Shown: in pieces, positions 49,391-61,380 of the stretch
Layout: every line of letters begins with the position of its first letter
Position numbering within the stretch: position 1 is the stretch's first letter
Origin: Cherax quadricarinatus
Taxonomy: Eukaryota; Arthropoda; Malacostraca; Decapoda; Parastacidae
DNA length: 64,000 bases
Direction: 5' to 3'
Assembly (NCBI RefSeq): GCF_038502225.1
Contig: NC_091323.1
Coordinates: 24,076,845 to 24,140,844, forward strand
The notes under the pieces: generated by a model
Seen by the model: the letters and a program-made list of their open reading frames with translations, nothing else
Databases searched by the model: none
Told to the model about the DNA's origin: nothing
Made by a program: the position numbers and the translations under genes

Positions 49391-52271
49391 GACCCACATA
49401 AAGGATCACTTGGACAACGAAATATGGATCCCAGGTTACAACCTATACAGATGTGACAGAGTGAACAGGCAAAAGGGGGGGGGGTTGGCCTGTACATTGC
49501 AGAGTCACTTGTTTGCACATAACTGCTAAATGCCTCAAATGATGTAGTGGAAGTTTTAGCAGTAAAGGTCGAGAACCAAAACCTAGTCATTGTGGTAGTC
49601 TACAAGCCTCCGGATGCAACATCCCAGCAATTCCAGGAACAGCTGTTAAAAATTGACCACTGTCTGGAAAATCTTCCAGCTCCTGCACCCAACATCTTGC
49701 TCCTGGGGGATTTCAACTTAAGGCACCTAAAATGGAGGAATATAGCAAATAATATTGTTGCAGTAATAACACCAGGAGGCAGCTCTGATGAAAACTCACA
49801 CTCATGCGAGCTTTTAAATCTCTGCACAAAATTCAATTTAAACCAGCAAATAATAGAGCCTACTAGACCTCATCTTCACTAACAATGATGATCTGATAAG
49901 AAATGTCACCATATCAAAAACAATATACTCAGATCACAACATAATTGAGGTTCAGTCATGTATGCGCGGAGCCCCAGACCGACATAATGAGATTAGTCAC
50001 GAGGGAGCATTCACCAAATTCAACTTCAATAACAAAAACATAAAGTGGGACCAAGTAAACCAAGTCCTAACCGATATAAGCTGGGAAGATATACTAAGCA
50101 ACACAGACCCCAACTTATGCCTAGAACAGATTAACTCGGTGGCACTCGGTGTATGCACAAGGCTTATTCCTCTAAGAAAAAGGAGGAGTAGATGTAAAAT
50201 AGAAAGAGACAGGCGCTCCCTTTACAGGCGACGGAAAAGAATAACAGAGCGGCTAAAAGAGGTCAATATATCTGAAATGCGTAGGGAGACACTGGTCAGA
50301 GAAATAGCAAGCATCGAACTTAAGCTAAAAGAATCCTTTAGGAGTCAGGAATCGCGGGAAGAACTAAAAGCCATAAATGAAATCGAAAGAAACCCAAAGT
50401 ATTTCTTCTCCTATGCCAAATCAAAATCGAGAACAACGTCCAGTATTGGGCCCCTACTTAAACAAGATGGGTCCTACACAGATGACAGCAAGGAAATGAG
50501 TGAGCTACTCAAGTCCCAATATGACTCAGTTTTTAGCAAGCCGCTAACCAGACTGAGAGTCGAAGATCAAAATGAATTTTTTATGAGAGAGCCACAAAAT
50601 TTGATTAACACAAGCCTATCCGATGTTATCCTGACGCCAAATGACTTCGAACAGGCGATAAATGACATGCCCATGCACTCTGCCCCAGGGCCAGACTCAT
50701 GGAACTCTGTGTTCATCAAGAACTGCAAGAAGCCCCTATCACGAGCCTTTTCCATCCTATGGAGAGGGAGCATGGACACGGGGGTCGTCCCACAGTTACT
50801 AAAAACAACAGACATAGCCCCACTCCACAAAGGGGGCAGTAAAGCAACAGCAAAGAACTACAGACCAATAGCACTAACATCCCATATCATAAAAATCTTT
50901 GAAAGGGTCCTAAGAAGCAAGATCACCACCCATCTAGAAACCCATCAGTTACACAACCCAGGGCAACATGGGTTTAGAACAGGTCGCTCCTGTCTGTCTC
51001 AACTATTGGATCACTACGACAAGGTCCTAAATGCACTAGAAGACAAAAAGAATGCAGATGTAATATATACAGACTTTGCAAAAGCCTTCGACAAGTGTGA
51101 CCATGGCGTAATAGCGCACAAAATGCGTGCTAAAGGAACAACAGGAAAAGTCGGTCGATGGATCTATAATTTCCTCACTAACAGAACACAGAGAGTAGTC
51201 GTCAACAGAGTAAAGTCCGAGGCAGCTACAGTGAAAAGCTCTGTTCCACAAGGCACAGTACTCGCTCCCATCTTGTTCCTCATCCTCATATCCGACATAG
51301 ACAAGGATGTCAGCCACAGCACCGTGTCTTCCTTTGCAGATGACACCCGAATCTGCATGACAGTGTCTTCCATTGCAGACACTGCAAAGCTCCAGGCGGA
51401 CATCAACCAAATCTTTCAGTGGGCTGCAAAAAACAATATGAAGTTCAACGATGAGAAATTTCAATTACTCAGATATGGTAAACATGAGGAAATTAAATCT
51501 TCATCAGAGTACAAAACAAATTCTAGCCACAAAATAGAGCGAAACACCAACGTCAAAGACCTGGGAGTGATCATGTCGGAGGATCTCACCTTCAAGGACC
51601 ATAACATTGTATCAATCGCATCTGCTAGAAAAATGACAGGATGGATAATGAGAACCTTCAAAACTAGGGAGGCCAAGCCCATGATGACACTCTTCAGGTC
51701 ACTTGTTCTATCTAGGCTGGAATATTGCTGCACACTAACAGCACCTTTCAAGGCAGGTGAAATTGCCGACCTAGAAAATGTACAGAGAACTTTCACGGCG
51801 CGCATAATGGAGATAAAACACCTCAATTATTGAGAGCGCTTGAGGTTCCTAAACCTGTATTCCCTGGAACGCAGGAGGGAGAGATACATGATTATATACA
51901 CCTGGAAAATCCTAGAGGGACTAGTACCGAACTTGCACACGAAAATCACTCACTACGAAAGCAAAAGACTTGGCAGACGATGCACCATCCCCCCAATGAA
52001 AAGCAGGGGTGTCACTAGCACGTTAAGAGACCATACAATAAGTGTCAGGGGCCCAAGACTGTTCAACTGCCTCCCAGCACACATAAGGGGGATTACCAAC
52101 AGACCCCTGGCAGTCTTCAAGCTGGCACTGGACAAGCACCTAAAGTCAGTTCCTGATCAGCCGGGCTGTGGCTCGTACGTTGGTTTGCGTGCAGCCAGCA
52201 GCAACAGCCTGGTTGATCAGGCTCTGATCCACCAGGAGGCCTGGTCACAGACCGGGCCGCGGGAGCGTTGA
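49240..52271 (+). pseudogene. LINE family B ORF2 (endonuclease/RT), nearly complete
   Basis: The endonuclease begins at ITFFLANIQGLKPATNN (about 49275) and shows AAFTETHIKDHL (Glu). A frame change falls in a G run (49477-49486) after NRQKGGG. It continues with VVVYKPPDAT and LLGDFNLRHLKW (Asp). A small deletion with frame change near 49868-49885 is followed by SDHNIIEVQS (Asp, His). From 49962 to 51833 it is open: GPDSWNSVFIKNC, NYRPIALTSHIIKIFERVL, GFRTGRSCLSQLL, YTDFAKAFDKCDH (Asp), SSVPQGTVLAPILF and SSFADDTRI (FADD). At 51832 TGA replaces the TGG found at 7008, and the frame then continues to 52271. There is no RNase H. It belongs to the CR1/L2/Rex1 group by RT motifs, subclade unresolved. 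Confidence 0.87.
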
Positions 52272-52310
52272 CCCCCGGAACTCTCTCCAGGTAAACTCCA
52301 GGTGAGGTGG
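52272..52310 (+). repeat. LINE family B 3' terminal direct repeat
   Basis: CTCTCCAGGTAAACTCCAGGT, the same 3' end as the copy at 7455-7480. It is a short tandem tail rather than poly(A). Confidence 0.75.
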
Positions 52311-52519
52311 TTGTGCTTTTGGCATCTGAGATCAAGCCGAGATCAAGTTGAGCTGGGAGAGGTCCTATACGTTGGTACCTGCCTCACTGGTACGTTGCCG
52401 TCCTTCCTGATGCAGAGCCGCTCTGCTTTAGGATGTTCTAGTTGCTGCGGATTGCATCGAGACCTTATATCGGATAGCACATTAGTACGTTTTTTATCAC
52501 TCATTAGATCTAAGAAGTT
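52311..52519. other. No feature recognised
   Basis: Ordinary DNA between LINE family B and a SINE. Confidence 0.4.
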
Positions 52520-52745
52520 TAGTTCCGTGAGAAGTGGCTATTCGAGGTCTTCCAAAGGGCCGAGGTTCGATCCTGGCACAAGTGAAACCATGGGGACATA
52601 AGTCCTTACATCTTTCCCCTGTTCATTTAGCAATAAGTAGGTACCTAAGCGTTAGCATACTGTTATGGGTCGCATCCTGTGGAAGAGAATTAAAGGACCC
52701 CAATGAAAATAAGCCAGATATGATCTTTAACAAGAGTTTCACTGA
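52520..52745 (+). mobile_element. tRNA-derived SINE, diverged copy
   Basis: It contains GAGGTTCGATCCTGG (B-box-like, 52562-52576), then the family core AAGTAGGTACCTAAGCGTTAGC, GGGTCGCATCCTGTGG and AAAGGACCCCAATGAAAATAAG. The core matches the SINE at 60235-60533; the A-box half is degraded. Confidence 0.75.
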
Positions 52746-53405
52746 AGCCAACCGAACCGATCCTTTCGTTGTGAGCCGAATGTTATAGAAAAATCAGTGT
52801 GATGTGTATGCGCTTTAGAAGGGACATGTAAGCCGTGGCATGACCCAACACGATTTTTGGGGGGATAAGGCAGAGAGACGGGGGAGAGGAAGATTGTATT
52901 TTTGTCCAGCTTGTAATTTGTCCCGTTGGGTGAATGCAGGCAAAGCCAGGGTCACCGTTTTACGCCTATTCTAGCCTCCCTTCGGGGGTGGGGGATGATC
53001 GGTTTTGCCTTAATGCAGGTGAAGGGTTCTTAGATTCTAGGAACTGGAACTATTCTCCATTTCCTCGATCAATCCTCCATTTCCTCGATCAATCCTGATT
53101 ACCTCATTCCCCAAGTACAATATGATCCCCTTGGTGAACGGAAATGGTCACAGGAAAAATAAGTCCAACTAGAAATACTCTACTTTTTTTTCCCCCCGTG
53201 ACTTGTTTACCGAACCTAAAACTAACTTTACTTCCGTGATATCTTTTCCTGACCATTTTTACCTGGATTCGATCCCTACGGGTTTATTGCTAATAATAAT
53301 AATAAAAATCAGCAGCCGCGTTTGCTGCAGGTTTTCAGTCGAGTACGGAGATGAATCACTCATGGGGACGCTGATACCTCCAGTTGTGTAAATTTGTATC
53401 ACTTT
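52746..53405. other. Intergenic sequence, no gene
   Basis: It includes a duplicated CCATTTCCTCGATCAATCCT near 53060-53095 and GGATTCGATCCCTACGGGTT near 53262, the latter resembling a SINE head scrap. Nothing else is recognised. Confidence 0.45.
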
Positions 53406-53531
53406 CGCTGCCTGACCACGGTGGAGTGTGGTTGTGCTCTGCACCCCTCTGCTGTTTTCAGGCGAGCTACCTCAGTTCATCAACAACCATTGAGTAGTGA
53501 GGACGTGCGCTGCTCATTTTGGGATATCAAA

Positions 53532-54780
53532 ATGGCGGAACATACAGTACGGAGAATAAATACTATCTGCATAGAGCTGGTTCGTGGTACGTTAAGTGGA
53601 GATACGATGAACATCCTTCTCCCTAACATCATCAGGGATACATATGGTATTCCCAATGAGGAATTGTATGGCGTCGCTCTTAATGGTTTAACAAGAATCT
53701 TTGTGAAATTTCTACGACCCGGCTTCTACACAAGAATTGTCGAGCATTACCAGGAACAACGCATGAGTGTGAATTCAGCGATGGATGTTGTGTTACATGA
53801 CGTCTCTAAGTACTTCACATGGGTGAAGGTACGGAATGTACCCTTTGAGGCTACGGCTTATGGCCTACAGGAGTTTTTTCGCAGTTATGGGACAGTGCAT
53901 TCTGCAACTATGGGGGTGTGGAGGGATGGTCCATATGAAGGAATGCCGGAAGGTTCTTACACCCTTAAAATGTCTTTAACAAGGCCTATACCATCCTATG
54001 TTACGATGATCGGTTGTAGAACACAGGTTTATGTGTACTATGCTGGGCAACGGAAAACATGTCGTCTGTGTAGCTCTTATGAGCACATGGCAGCCCAGTG
54101 TCCTAGGAGGCGGGCTTCTCGAATTCTGGAAACTCCACTTGTGATTCAACAGTCGTGTGATTTGGTGCCTGGCTCTGATGCCTCGGGAGGCCGGAGGCCT
54201 GACCTCTGGAGCGAAGAGGTCGACCGGGAGGTGGCGGCGGCAGAGACGTGTGTCACTCTCCCAGGGGCATCGGGGGAGTCGAAGGTGACATCTGAGGAGT
54301 CTTTCGTCCAGGAAGCTTCAACCCAGGATGGTTTATTGGCAGATGTGATCAAGGATTTTTTGGATGGGGAGGAACCCTGTGCAAAAGGTGTCCTCAGTTT
54401 ATGTGAAGCTGGAGCGTTGGAGGGACAACAAATTGTGGAGGAAGACTTGAGTAAGAAAGGGCTGGAGCATGTGGTGGCCATGGAGGTACACCAGGAGGAT
54501 TCGTCTGAGGGTGATGTGTGTAAGTGGGAGTTCTAGGAAACGAACTGCGGCATCAGAGATAGACGAGGTCATTACCCCGGGGCAGAGGCTGGGGAAGAAG
54601 TCATGGGCAGCGGTTGTGGAGCCGATGCCACATAGTGGTAGAGGTGTGCCTGAGTTGCAAAGTGGGAAAGGGAGGGGGGAGGTGACTGCACAGGAAAACT
54701 CGAGTGGCAAAGGAACACGTAATATGAAAAGTGCAGTGAGTAAATCCCAGAGGCATAGGGGAAAGCCGCCCCTTCTGTAA
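53532..54780 (+). pseudogene. Tx1-like LINE copy 2 ORF1
   Basis: ATG at 53532 is the natural start (MAEHTVRRINTICIEL aligns with the copy 1 start). It has an RRM-like region around FTWVKVRNVPFEATAYG, TRPIPSYV, and a CCHC knuckle CRLCSSYEHMAAQC. The frame breaks near 54520 (stop at 54534), and the basic C-terminus (SSRKRTAASEIDEV and KSQRHRGKPP) lies in another frame to 54780. One base change separates the two parts. The role is as for copy 1: RNA binding in the LINE particle. Confidence 0.83.
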
Positions 54781-54789
54781 TTTTCAGAT

Positions 54790-57700
54790 GTGTCACGCTT
54801 AATGTTAATGGACTTAAGACTGAGGTAAAGAAAGTTTGGTTGGAGTGGTTTTTAAGGCGGTTTGATGTTGACATATGCTTTTTGCAAGAGCATAATCACA
54901 GGGCTGGTTGTGTGTTGCGGATTTAAGGATATCGGATGTATGTTACCAGTGGTTTGCAATTGAAAGGTGGGGTAGCAGTGGCGGTAAAGGAGACCAGCCC
55001 CTTGCGTGTCATCGGTTGGGAAGAGGGGGGGTTGGGAGGGTCGTGAGGGTGGATGGTGTCTGGGGTGAGAGTCGAGCTAGTTTCGTAGGAGTTTACATGC
55101 CAGCAACTAGCAATACCAGGGTAAAAGTAGATTTTGTCAGAGAGGTATTGCTGTATCACTTGAGAGGTTTGCCTGCTATAACAGTAATAGGAGGTGATTA
55201 GAATTGTGTGATTAGGAGTGGTGATGTCGAACCGAGAGGGGCGGGTTGTGTGCTGAGTGTGCTGAGGGATGTATTGCGAGATATTGGGGTTGTTGATGTG
55301 GTGGGGAGGGGGGGATACCTAGTGGAGCATACGTTCGTCCGTAGGGGATATGAAGCGCGATTGGACAGAATTTATATTAAGCAGGGTATAGATGTTGTGA
55401 GGGTGCAAACCTTCGATGTGGGGTTTTCGGATCACAGGGCGGTAATAGCAGATTTGATGTGGGATGGAGTGGTGCGTATTTATTCTGGGTACTGGAAATT
55501 AAATGTAAGGCTTCTTAAGGAGGAGGGGGAGGGGCCTTTTTTCAGTGATTGGTGGTTGCCTTTTTGGGAGGCTAGGGACAGGGAGATAGATCTGTTAGAT
55601 TGGTGGGAAATGCAGGCAAAACCTGGAATAGCGAATTTTTTTAAGGTTAGGGGACGAGAAGAGGCGAGGTGGCGTTTTGGGTTGCAAAATTATCTGGAGG
55701 GACAGTTGTAAGATTGTTATGTTGGGGGAGGTGGTAGGAGGGATATGGACAGTCTGCGGAGTAGAATCACTGAATTACACAATGATAGGTTTGATGCAAT
55801 TAGGGTTAGGGCGGGGTTAGAGGATGTTTTGTGGGGTGATAAGCCGTCTGGGTTTGTTTTACGTAAATTTAGGGACCGACAGAATGTAACCACCATTCTA
55901 CAATTGGAGACAAGCCCTGGGGTGGGAGGGTATCCAGAGGGTCGAGTCCTATCCAATACGGAAAGTATGAGTCTCTATGCAGATAGTTGGTTTAGGGAGA
56001 AATGGAGTTGGAGGGAGGGGGGTTCCTGGGAGGGTATTTTTGAAGGGGGGTTCCATAGCATTTTAAGTGAGCAGGATAGAGTGGGGTTGGAGGTTGGTAT
56101 AAGTGAGGTTGAGGTGGAAGAGGCAGTTTTCGGGATGAGTACCGGGAAAACACCAGGGATAGACGGTATACCAAATGATTTTTATAGAGCACATTGGGGG
56201 TGTATTAGGCAGTGCTTTGTTAGGCTATTGGATCATATGTTAACTAGTGGGAAGTTGGGCACATCGCAAAGTACGAGTGTCATAGTTTTGGTGCCAAAGA
56301 AGAGGGGGGGAAGAGAGTTGAGTGCTTACCGTGCAATATCTTTGATGTGCGCAGATTACAAGGTTTTTGCAAAAATTTTGGGTAATAGACTGAAGAAGGC
56401 CATGGGGTCGGTGATACATGGGGGACAGTTTGGTATCCCGGGGAGGAGTATGCGGGTAGGTCATGGACGTATTCGGGATTTCCTTGAGGGTAGTAGTAAG
56501 GGAGGTATTCTAGGTCTGGATTGGGAGAAAGCTTATGATTATGTGGATAGGGAATTTTTGATTGAGAGTATGGTGAGAATGGGTTTTGGAGGGAGGGTGG
56601 TTGGATGGGTGAGGACTTTGTATGAGAATGCATCAATGAGAGTACAGGTAAATGGTAGGTTGGGTAGTTCTGTAAGCATGGGGAGGGGTTTAAGGCAGGG
56701 GTGTCCACTCTCCCAAATACTCTTTGCATGTATGCAGAATCCTTTCTATGTTCTGGTTGATGGTGGGATGGGAAGGATGGGGGAGAGTGGAGGATTTTGT
56801 GGGAATATTGTTGGTTATGTAGATGATACAACTGTTTTACTTAATGAGATAGAAGATTTAAGTAAAGTGGGAAGGGTAATTGAGATTTTTGGGAATGCTA
56901 CTGGGATGAGAGTTAATAAGCAGAAATCACGGTTGCTGGAGGTAGGCGCTTGGGTAGGAGGGACCTTGGGGGAGGAGTTTGGTTGGATAACTGTAGATAG
57001 GCTAAAGATTTGTGGGATTTTGTATTTGGCAGATGCACAGGAGAGCAGGAGGGTTAATTCAGAAATGGTAATGGACAGAGCTTTGAGTAGGCTCAGGAGT
57101 CTAAGGGCCGGGGATGTAACCTTGCATCAAAGGGTTGTGGTGGTAAATACGCTGATTTATATTAAGGTATGGGGAGTGGCGGAAATTTACCCATTACGAA
57201 GTCAGGATATTATGGAATTACAAAGAAGAGTCTTAAGGTATGTGTGGGGTTATGGGAGGGCGTGGTTGGGCAAAGATGTGGTAATGACTGCGGTAAGACA
57301 GGGAGGATTGGGATTGATGGCATTAGGGTCTAGGGTGAAGGCGCTATATGTGAAGCAGAGGTATATTCGGGCAGCGGGGGAAAGGGGTCTTCGGGTGGGG
57401 GAGGTGATGGGGGATATCCGCAAATGGTGGGATGGCAGGGACTTAGTGGAGTGTGAAGATATGTTGCGGTTTATGTTAAAGGTACGCAATGTTAAAAAAC
57501 TCAAGGTAAAACGGTTAGTGGGTGTGGGTCGTTGTCAGGAATCAATGCAAGGGATGGCAGTGTATCCCACATATGATTGGAAAGTGATATGGGTGGAATT
57601 TAGTAAATTAAGAATACCGGCAAGAGCAAGGGAATTAGTATATAGATTTCTTATGGGGACGTTAGCATCGAAAGAGGTGCTAAGACGAATGGGTTTTGTG

Positions 57701-58096
57701 AGAGAGGCGTCATGCGGTTTTTGTGGGGAAGTTGAAACGGCTTTTCATGTAGTATATTTTTGTTCTGCTTTGGAGGTGGTAAGATTGTAGTTGAAGAGGG
57801 TTTTCTTTTTATTGGGGGGGGGACAGATATCACCCCTTAGGGCTTTAATGTTAGATATGGGAGGGGTACCCAAAGAGGTGGGGAGGGCTATCAGATACGT
57901 AATAGTTGATTACTTGTATGTTTCTTGGGGGATGAGGGAGGTGGAGGGAAACATTAGGATAAAAGCGTTGGCGGCGTGTTTTTATAGGACAGCGTGTAGG
58001 AACAAACAATTATATGGGGGAAGGTGGGTAATTAGTTTTCCGGAGGGATATCGTGGACTTACTGTTGAACGTCTACTCCGTTTGGTGACGGGGTGA
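54790..58096 (+). pseudogene. Tx1-like LINE copy 2 ORF2 (EN/RT), several stops
   Basis: The endonuclease start (VTLNVNGLKTEVKKVW, FLQEHNH) lies at 54790-54900 and is followed by stops and frame changes to 55070. GGD-stop-NC at 55193-55207 has TAG where copy 1 has TGG. It continues with FSDHRAVIADL and a TAA at 55709 (GQL-stop-DCYV). From 55712 the frame is open to 57790: GKTPGIDGIPNDFY, AYRAISLMCADYKVFAKI, FGIPGRSM, GLDWEKAYDYVDR, GRGLRQGCPLSQILFA, GYVDDTTVL and CGFCGEVETAFHVVYFC. A TAG at 57788 precedes the last 102 codons to 58096. The catalytic RT block is complete, but the protein cannot be made whole. Confidence 0.85.
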
Positions 58097-59317
58097 GAGG
58101 CAAGGGGTTTGTCTCTTCAGTGGTGTGTCCTCTTGGAGTGATTGGAAGCCTGATGAGGAAGGTTGATTGGTTTGCAAGGTGGTTGATGTGGGCAAAGTTT
58201 ATTTGCAGGGAGCCGTCGGGGGCTCCGGGGTATGTAGACCTTATGAATTTGTAAAATCACAGAGTCAAAAGTTGTATGTGATTTTCTGTTTTTTCTCTTA
58301 TTGTTATAAGAACCATTTTATATAGGGGGTTTATATTTATATGTATATTGTGAGGATATGTTTTATATATTCGAATCTGATGATAGATTTATCCTTGTCA
58401 TACGTCTCTTTTTTTATCGTATTGAATGGGTACTTTATGAACTATGTACGAAAATATATAAGTATTTGATGGGGTTTATATATACCCTTATTTTGAATGG
58501 AAGGTCCTATTATATATTGAGTGTTAATCGGTAACATTAACTTTGTGTGTGTGTAGGTGTGTTTGTGGGAACCAATGTCTTAGGTATAAATCTATCATTG
58601 AATGTAATATTTTTTAGTTTATTTGCAGACAAGTCATTTAGCGCTTTATTTCTATGTATGATCCAGTTTGTTCTGTACGAACAAGTGCACGTACACGTAT
58701 GTGTGTATATGCATGCGTATATGTATACACATATATATGATTGTAGGACTCATTCCTACATGTTTTATAATGACTCCGACTGTTTGTTTGGAAGTCGGTT
58801 GGTTGGGTTATTTTAGTAGAATTTGTTATATCAATGTGTTACAATGTTTTTTTTTTTTTTTGTTTTTTTTTTTTTTTTTTTTTTTGTTTTTTTTTTTTTT
58901 TTGTGTTTTTTTTTGTGTGTACCTGACATTGCCACTTCTGTTTTGGATGTTATATATTTAGTTTATGTCTAGTTTATTTAGTAATAAGTCTTTTTGTGTT
59001 TGTTTTTTTGTTCTAGTATAATCCAGTCTGTTCTGTAAGAACATATGTGCACATACATGTATGTGTATATGTGCATGTGTATGTATGTGTATATATACAT
59101 GTTTATAGGACTTATTCCTACATGTTTTATAATGACTCCGACGTTCTGTTTAGTAGTCGGTATGTTTTTTTTTCCCGTAAACGGGTTGGGTTTATTACGG
59201 TAGAATTTCGTTATATCAATGTTAAAATGTTTTTTTTTTTGTTTTTTGTGTGTGTACTGACATTGTCTGTCACGGTTTTTTGATTTGCTAATTGTTGGCT
59301 TGTATCATGTGTATGTT

Positions 59318-59366
<49 letters not shown>

Positions 59367-59720
59367 TAGGTTTTGATGAGGTCAGGGTATGACCATTCAT
59401 TAGGAGAATTAATGTATGTTATTTAGAACGGGGACTGTACATACGGGGGGGGGGGCGGGTAGAAGTGTCAGCTGTGTCTGCACTGGCAATAATGATTATT
59501 GTAAAAGGAGGGTTTGTAGGTTATGTATATGGTTGTGGGTTATGTATATGGTTGTGGGTTATGTATATGGTTGTAATATGGCCATGATCTATGGTGTTCT
59601 TTAAATGTACCGGGATTGTGTACTAGAGGTTTTGTAATATCTAGTATGGTTTTTAATTTTATACTCTTATGCATTATTGTATTTGTTCTATGTTTTAAAT
59701 AAAAATATAAAAAAAAATTG
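58097..59720 (+). other. Tx1-like LINE copy 2 3' UTR
   Basis: Two diverged copies, about 380 bp apart, of a block with ATCCAGT[T/C]TGTTCTGTA, GTATATG..CATG and ACATGTTTTATAATGACTCC (58660-58800 and 59020-59155) are each followed by long T runs (58847-58915, 59230-59247). A 40-base A run is at 59322-59361. It ends in TTTAAATAAAAATATAAAAA. The small open frames in it are not coding. Confidence 0.75.
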
Positions 59721-59724
59721 TACC

Positions 59725-59870
59725 TAAGTAAACCTACGCCTGATGCTTTAGCAATAAGTAGGTATTTGGGTATTAGCCGACTGTTGTATTCGCCTATAAA
59801 ATTAACCGCATCTTGGGGAAGATGATCAAAGGACCCCAGTGAAAATAAGCCAGAGTGACTTATAATTATA
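59725..59870 (+). mobile_element. SINE core fragment
   Basis: AGCAATAAGTAGGTATTTGG, TATTAGCCGACTGTTGT and CAAAGGACCCCAGTGAAAAT match the core of the SINE family at 60350-60430. The tRNA-like head is missing. Confidence 0.65.
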
Positions 59871-60135
59871 ACACTAATAATAATCTTTATTTCTACAAGT
59901 ACATGTACAAGGTAAACAGGCCTAGCTGACGTCAGACATATTATTATATAGAAAGCTGCTTGTTATGCAGAGCATTTCGGGCAAATTAGGTCAATTTTGT
60001 TTCCAGGATGCAACCCACACCAGTCGACTAAAATCCAGGTACCTATTTTACTGATAGGTGAACATATACAGCAGGTGCCTTAAGGAAACGTCCTAATGTT
60101 TCCACCCGTACCAGGAATCGACCCCTGGACCTCAG
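59871..60135 (-). mobile_element. SINE of the same core family, inverse
   Basis: On the minus strand GGTCGATTCCTGGTACGGGT (B-box region), TTCACCTATCAGTAAAATAG, GTACCTGGATTTTAGTCGAC, TGGTGTGGGTTGCATCCTGG, and a tail ending GTACTTGTAGAAATAAAG. The head is truncated before the A box, and the 3' tail differs from the SINE at 60235, so it is another subfamily. Confidence 0.75.
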
Positions 60136-60234
60136 TCAAATCAAATCAAAATGTTTATTTCCTTGTAAAGCTTACAATGTGTGGTTTACATGTTATAAAA
60201 TATTAATTACAAAGGCGGCCACTAGCATGCCTAG

Positions 60235-60533
60235 GTATTTCGGTGGCCTGGTGGCTAAAGCTCCCGCTTCACACACGGAGGGCCCGGGTTCGATTCCCGG
60301 CGGGTGGAAACATTTCGACACGTTTCCTTACACCTGTTGTCCTGTTCACCTAGCAGCAAATAGGTACCTGGGTGTTAGTCGACTGGTGTGGGTCGCATCC
60401 TGGGGGACAAGATTAAGGACCCCAATGGAAATAAGTTAGACAGTCCTCGATGACGCATTGACTTTCTTGGGTTATCCTGGGTGGCTAACCCTCCGGGGTT
60501 AAAAATCCGAACGAAATCTTATCTTATCTTATC
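60235..60533 (+). mobile_element. tRNA-derived SINE, well preserved
   Basis: The head GGTGGCCTGGTGGCTAAAGC (A box region) with CCCGCTTCACACACGGAGG and CCCGGGTTCGATTCCCGGCG (exact B box GGTTCGATTCC within a full T-arm) folds like a tRNA whose anticodon loop would read CAC (Val-like). The 5' acceptor strand does not pair well, and a non-tRNA body with the core GTACCTGGGTGTTAGTCGAC and TGGGTCGCATCCTGGGGGAC follows, then a (TTATC)n tail at 60511-60533. It is mobilised in trans by a LINE, partner not identified here. Confidence 0.88.
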
Positions 60534-61109
60534 TCACTGTGTGTGCCGAGAGCGCTAGTAATCGAGCGATTGAGTTATCGGGGTTACCAACCCTCTGGGT
60601 TAATAATCCACATAAAATCTACGAAAATAAGATAGATAGAGGGAGTTTATGTAAGATCCTTGGAGGGTGAGCTGGGAAGTGGTGATAGGGGAAGAACAGG
60701 TTACTAAGATACAAATACACCAAATAGCGTAGCTATCCGTCCACATACACACAGATGTCAAAGAAAACTTGCATTTCAAATGGCTAACTAAGATTTCGTG
60801 GCTAAAATGGTTGCCAGTAAATAAGTTTATTCAGGTATATGCAGTTACACTGATTATCATACATAGCAGCATATGCTGATGGGTTATTTACAAGTTGTAA
60901 AAGGCTCTTGTCGATAGACCCTCTTCTCTTTGTGTTTTATTTATGTACATGTGCAAAATAACCACAGGAGGAATAACTCCTCTACGGTTATTTTGCATAT
61001 TTTATTACTCGTTGGCGATCACTGCAGTATGTATAATGCAAACAGCGCAGCTGTGACAGTATGTTAATGTTCAATTTCTACTTTTTTTTTTCCATTTTTC
61101 AGGGGTTAG
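60534..61109. other. Intergenic, with one hairpin
   Basis: TGCAAAATAACC (60952-60963) and GGTTATTTTGCA (60986-60997) form a 12-bp perfect stem around GAGGAATAACTCCTC. The left arm also occurs near 785, so it is likely a dispersed-repeat end. No gene is seen. Confidence 0.5.
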
Positions 61110-61380
61110 GGTAGGTAAGATTAGTCAAGAAACAGAGCAAGTGTTTCCTGATGCTGATGTTATGTCATAAGATGACCCGCCACTTAAGCTTTTGGTCATC
61201 TTACCAAGGCCTTCCACTGGCTTATCGGTTATCCCCTTTAAAAATTAGGACTAATTATTGTTTCGGGTGTTATGTTAGGTAAGGTTTGTCAGGAAACAGG
61301 ATTATTGTTTCCTAACGAAGGTCTTAATTCATATGATGAACCGCAGCTAGAGCTTCCGGTTCACCCCTTTAAAAATTAAG
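61110..61380. repeat. Two diverged copies of a dispersed repeat
   Basis: Two units about 145 bp apart share GTTAGG[G]TAGGTAAG, CAGGAAACAG..TGTTTCCT, GATGA[C/A]CCGC and CCCCTTTAAAAATTA. The GGAAACA / TGTTTCC pair forms a short stem, also seen at 29458-29485. Confidence 0.55.

Larger units (their letters stand above)
53406..59720 (+). mobile_element. Tx1-like LINE copy 2
   Basis: The 5' end shares CGCTGCCTGACCACGGTG and CTGCACCCCTCTGCTGTT with the copy at 38039, and the 3' end is TTTAAATAAAAATATAAAAA at 59692-59715. It has both ORFs in order plus a 1.6-kb 3' UTR. The coding parts have diverged strongly from copy 1, so the two represent separate subfamilies. I could not find a clean target duplication. 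Confidence 0.87.

Noticed and set aside
51830..51834. UGA recoded as Trp in LINE family B
   Set aside because: A close copy has TGG at the same codon (7008), so TGA is a simple nonsense mutation.
60239..60310. A genuine tRNA-Val gene
   Set aside because: The T-arm and anticodon arm are good, but the acceptor stem does not pair, there is no terminator after the 3' end, and a SINE body and (TTATC)n tail follow.
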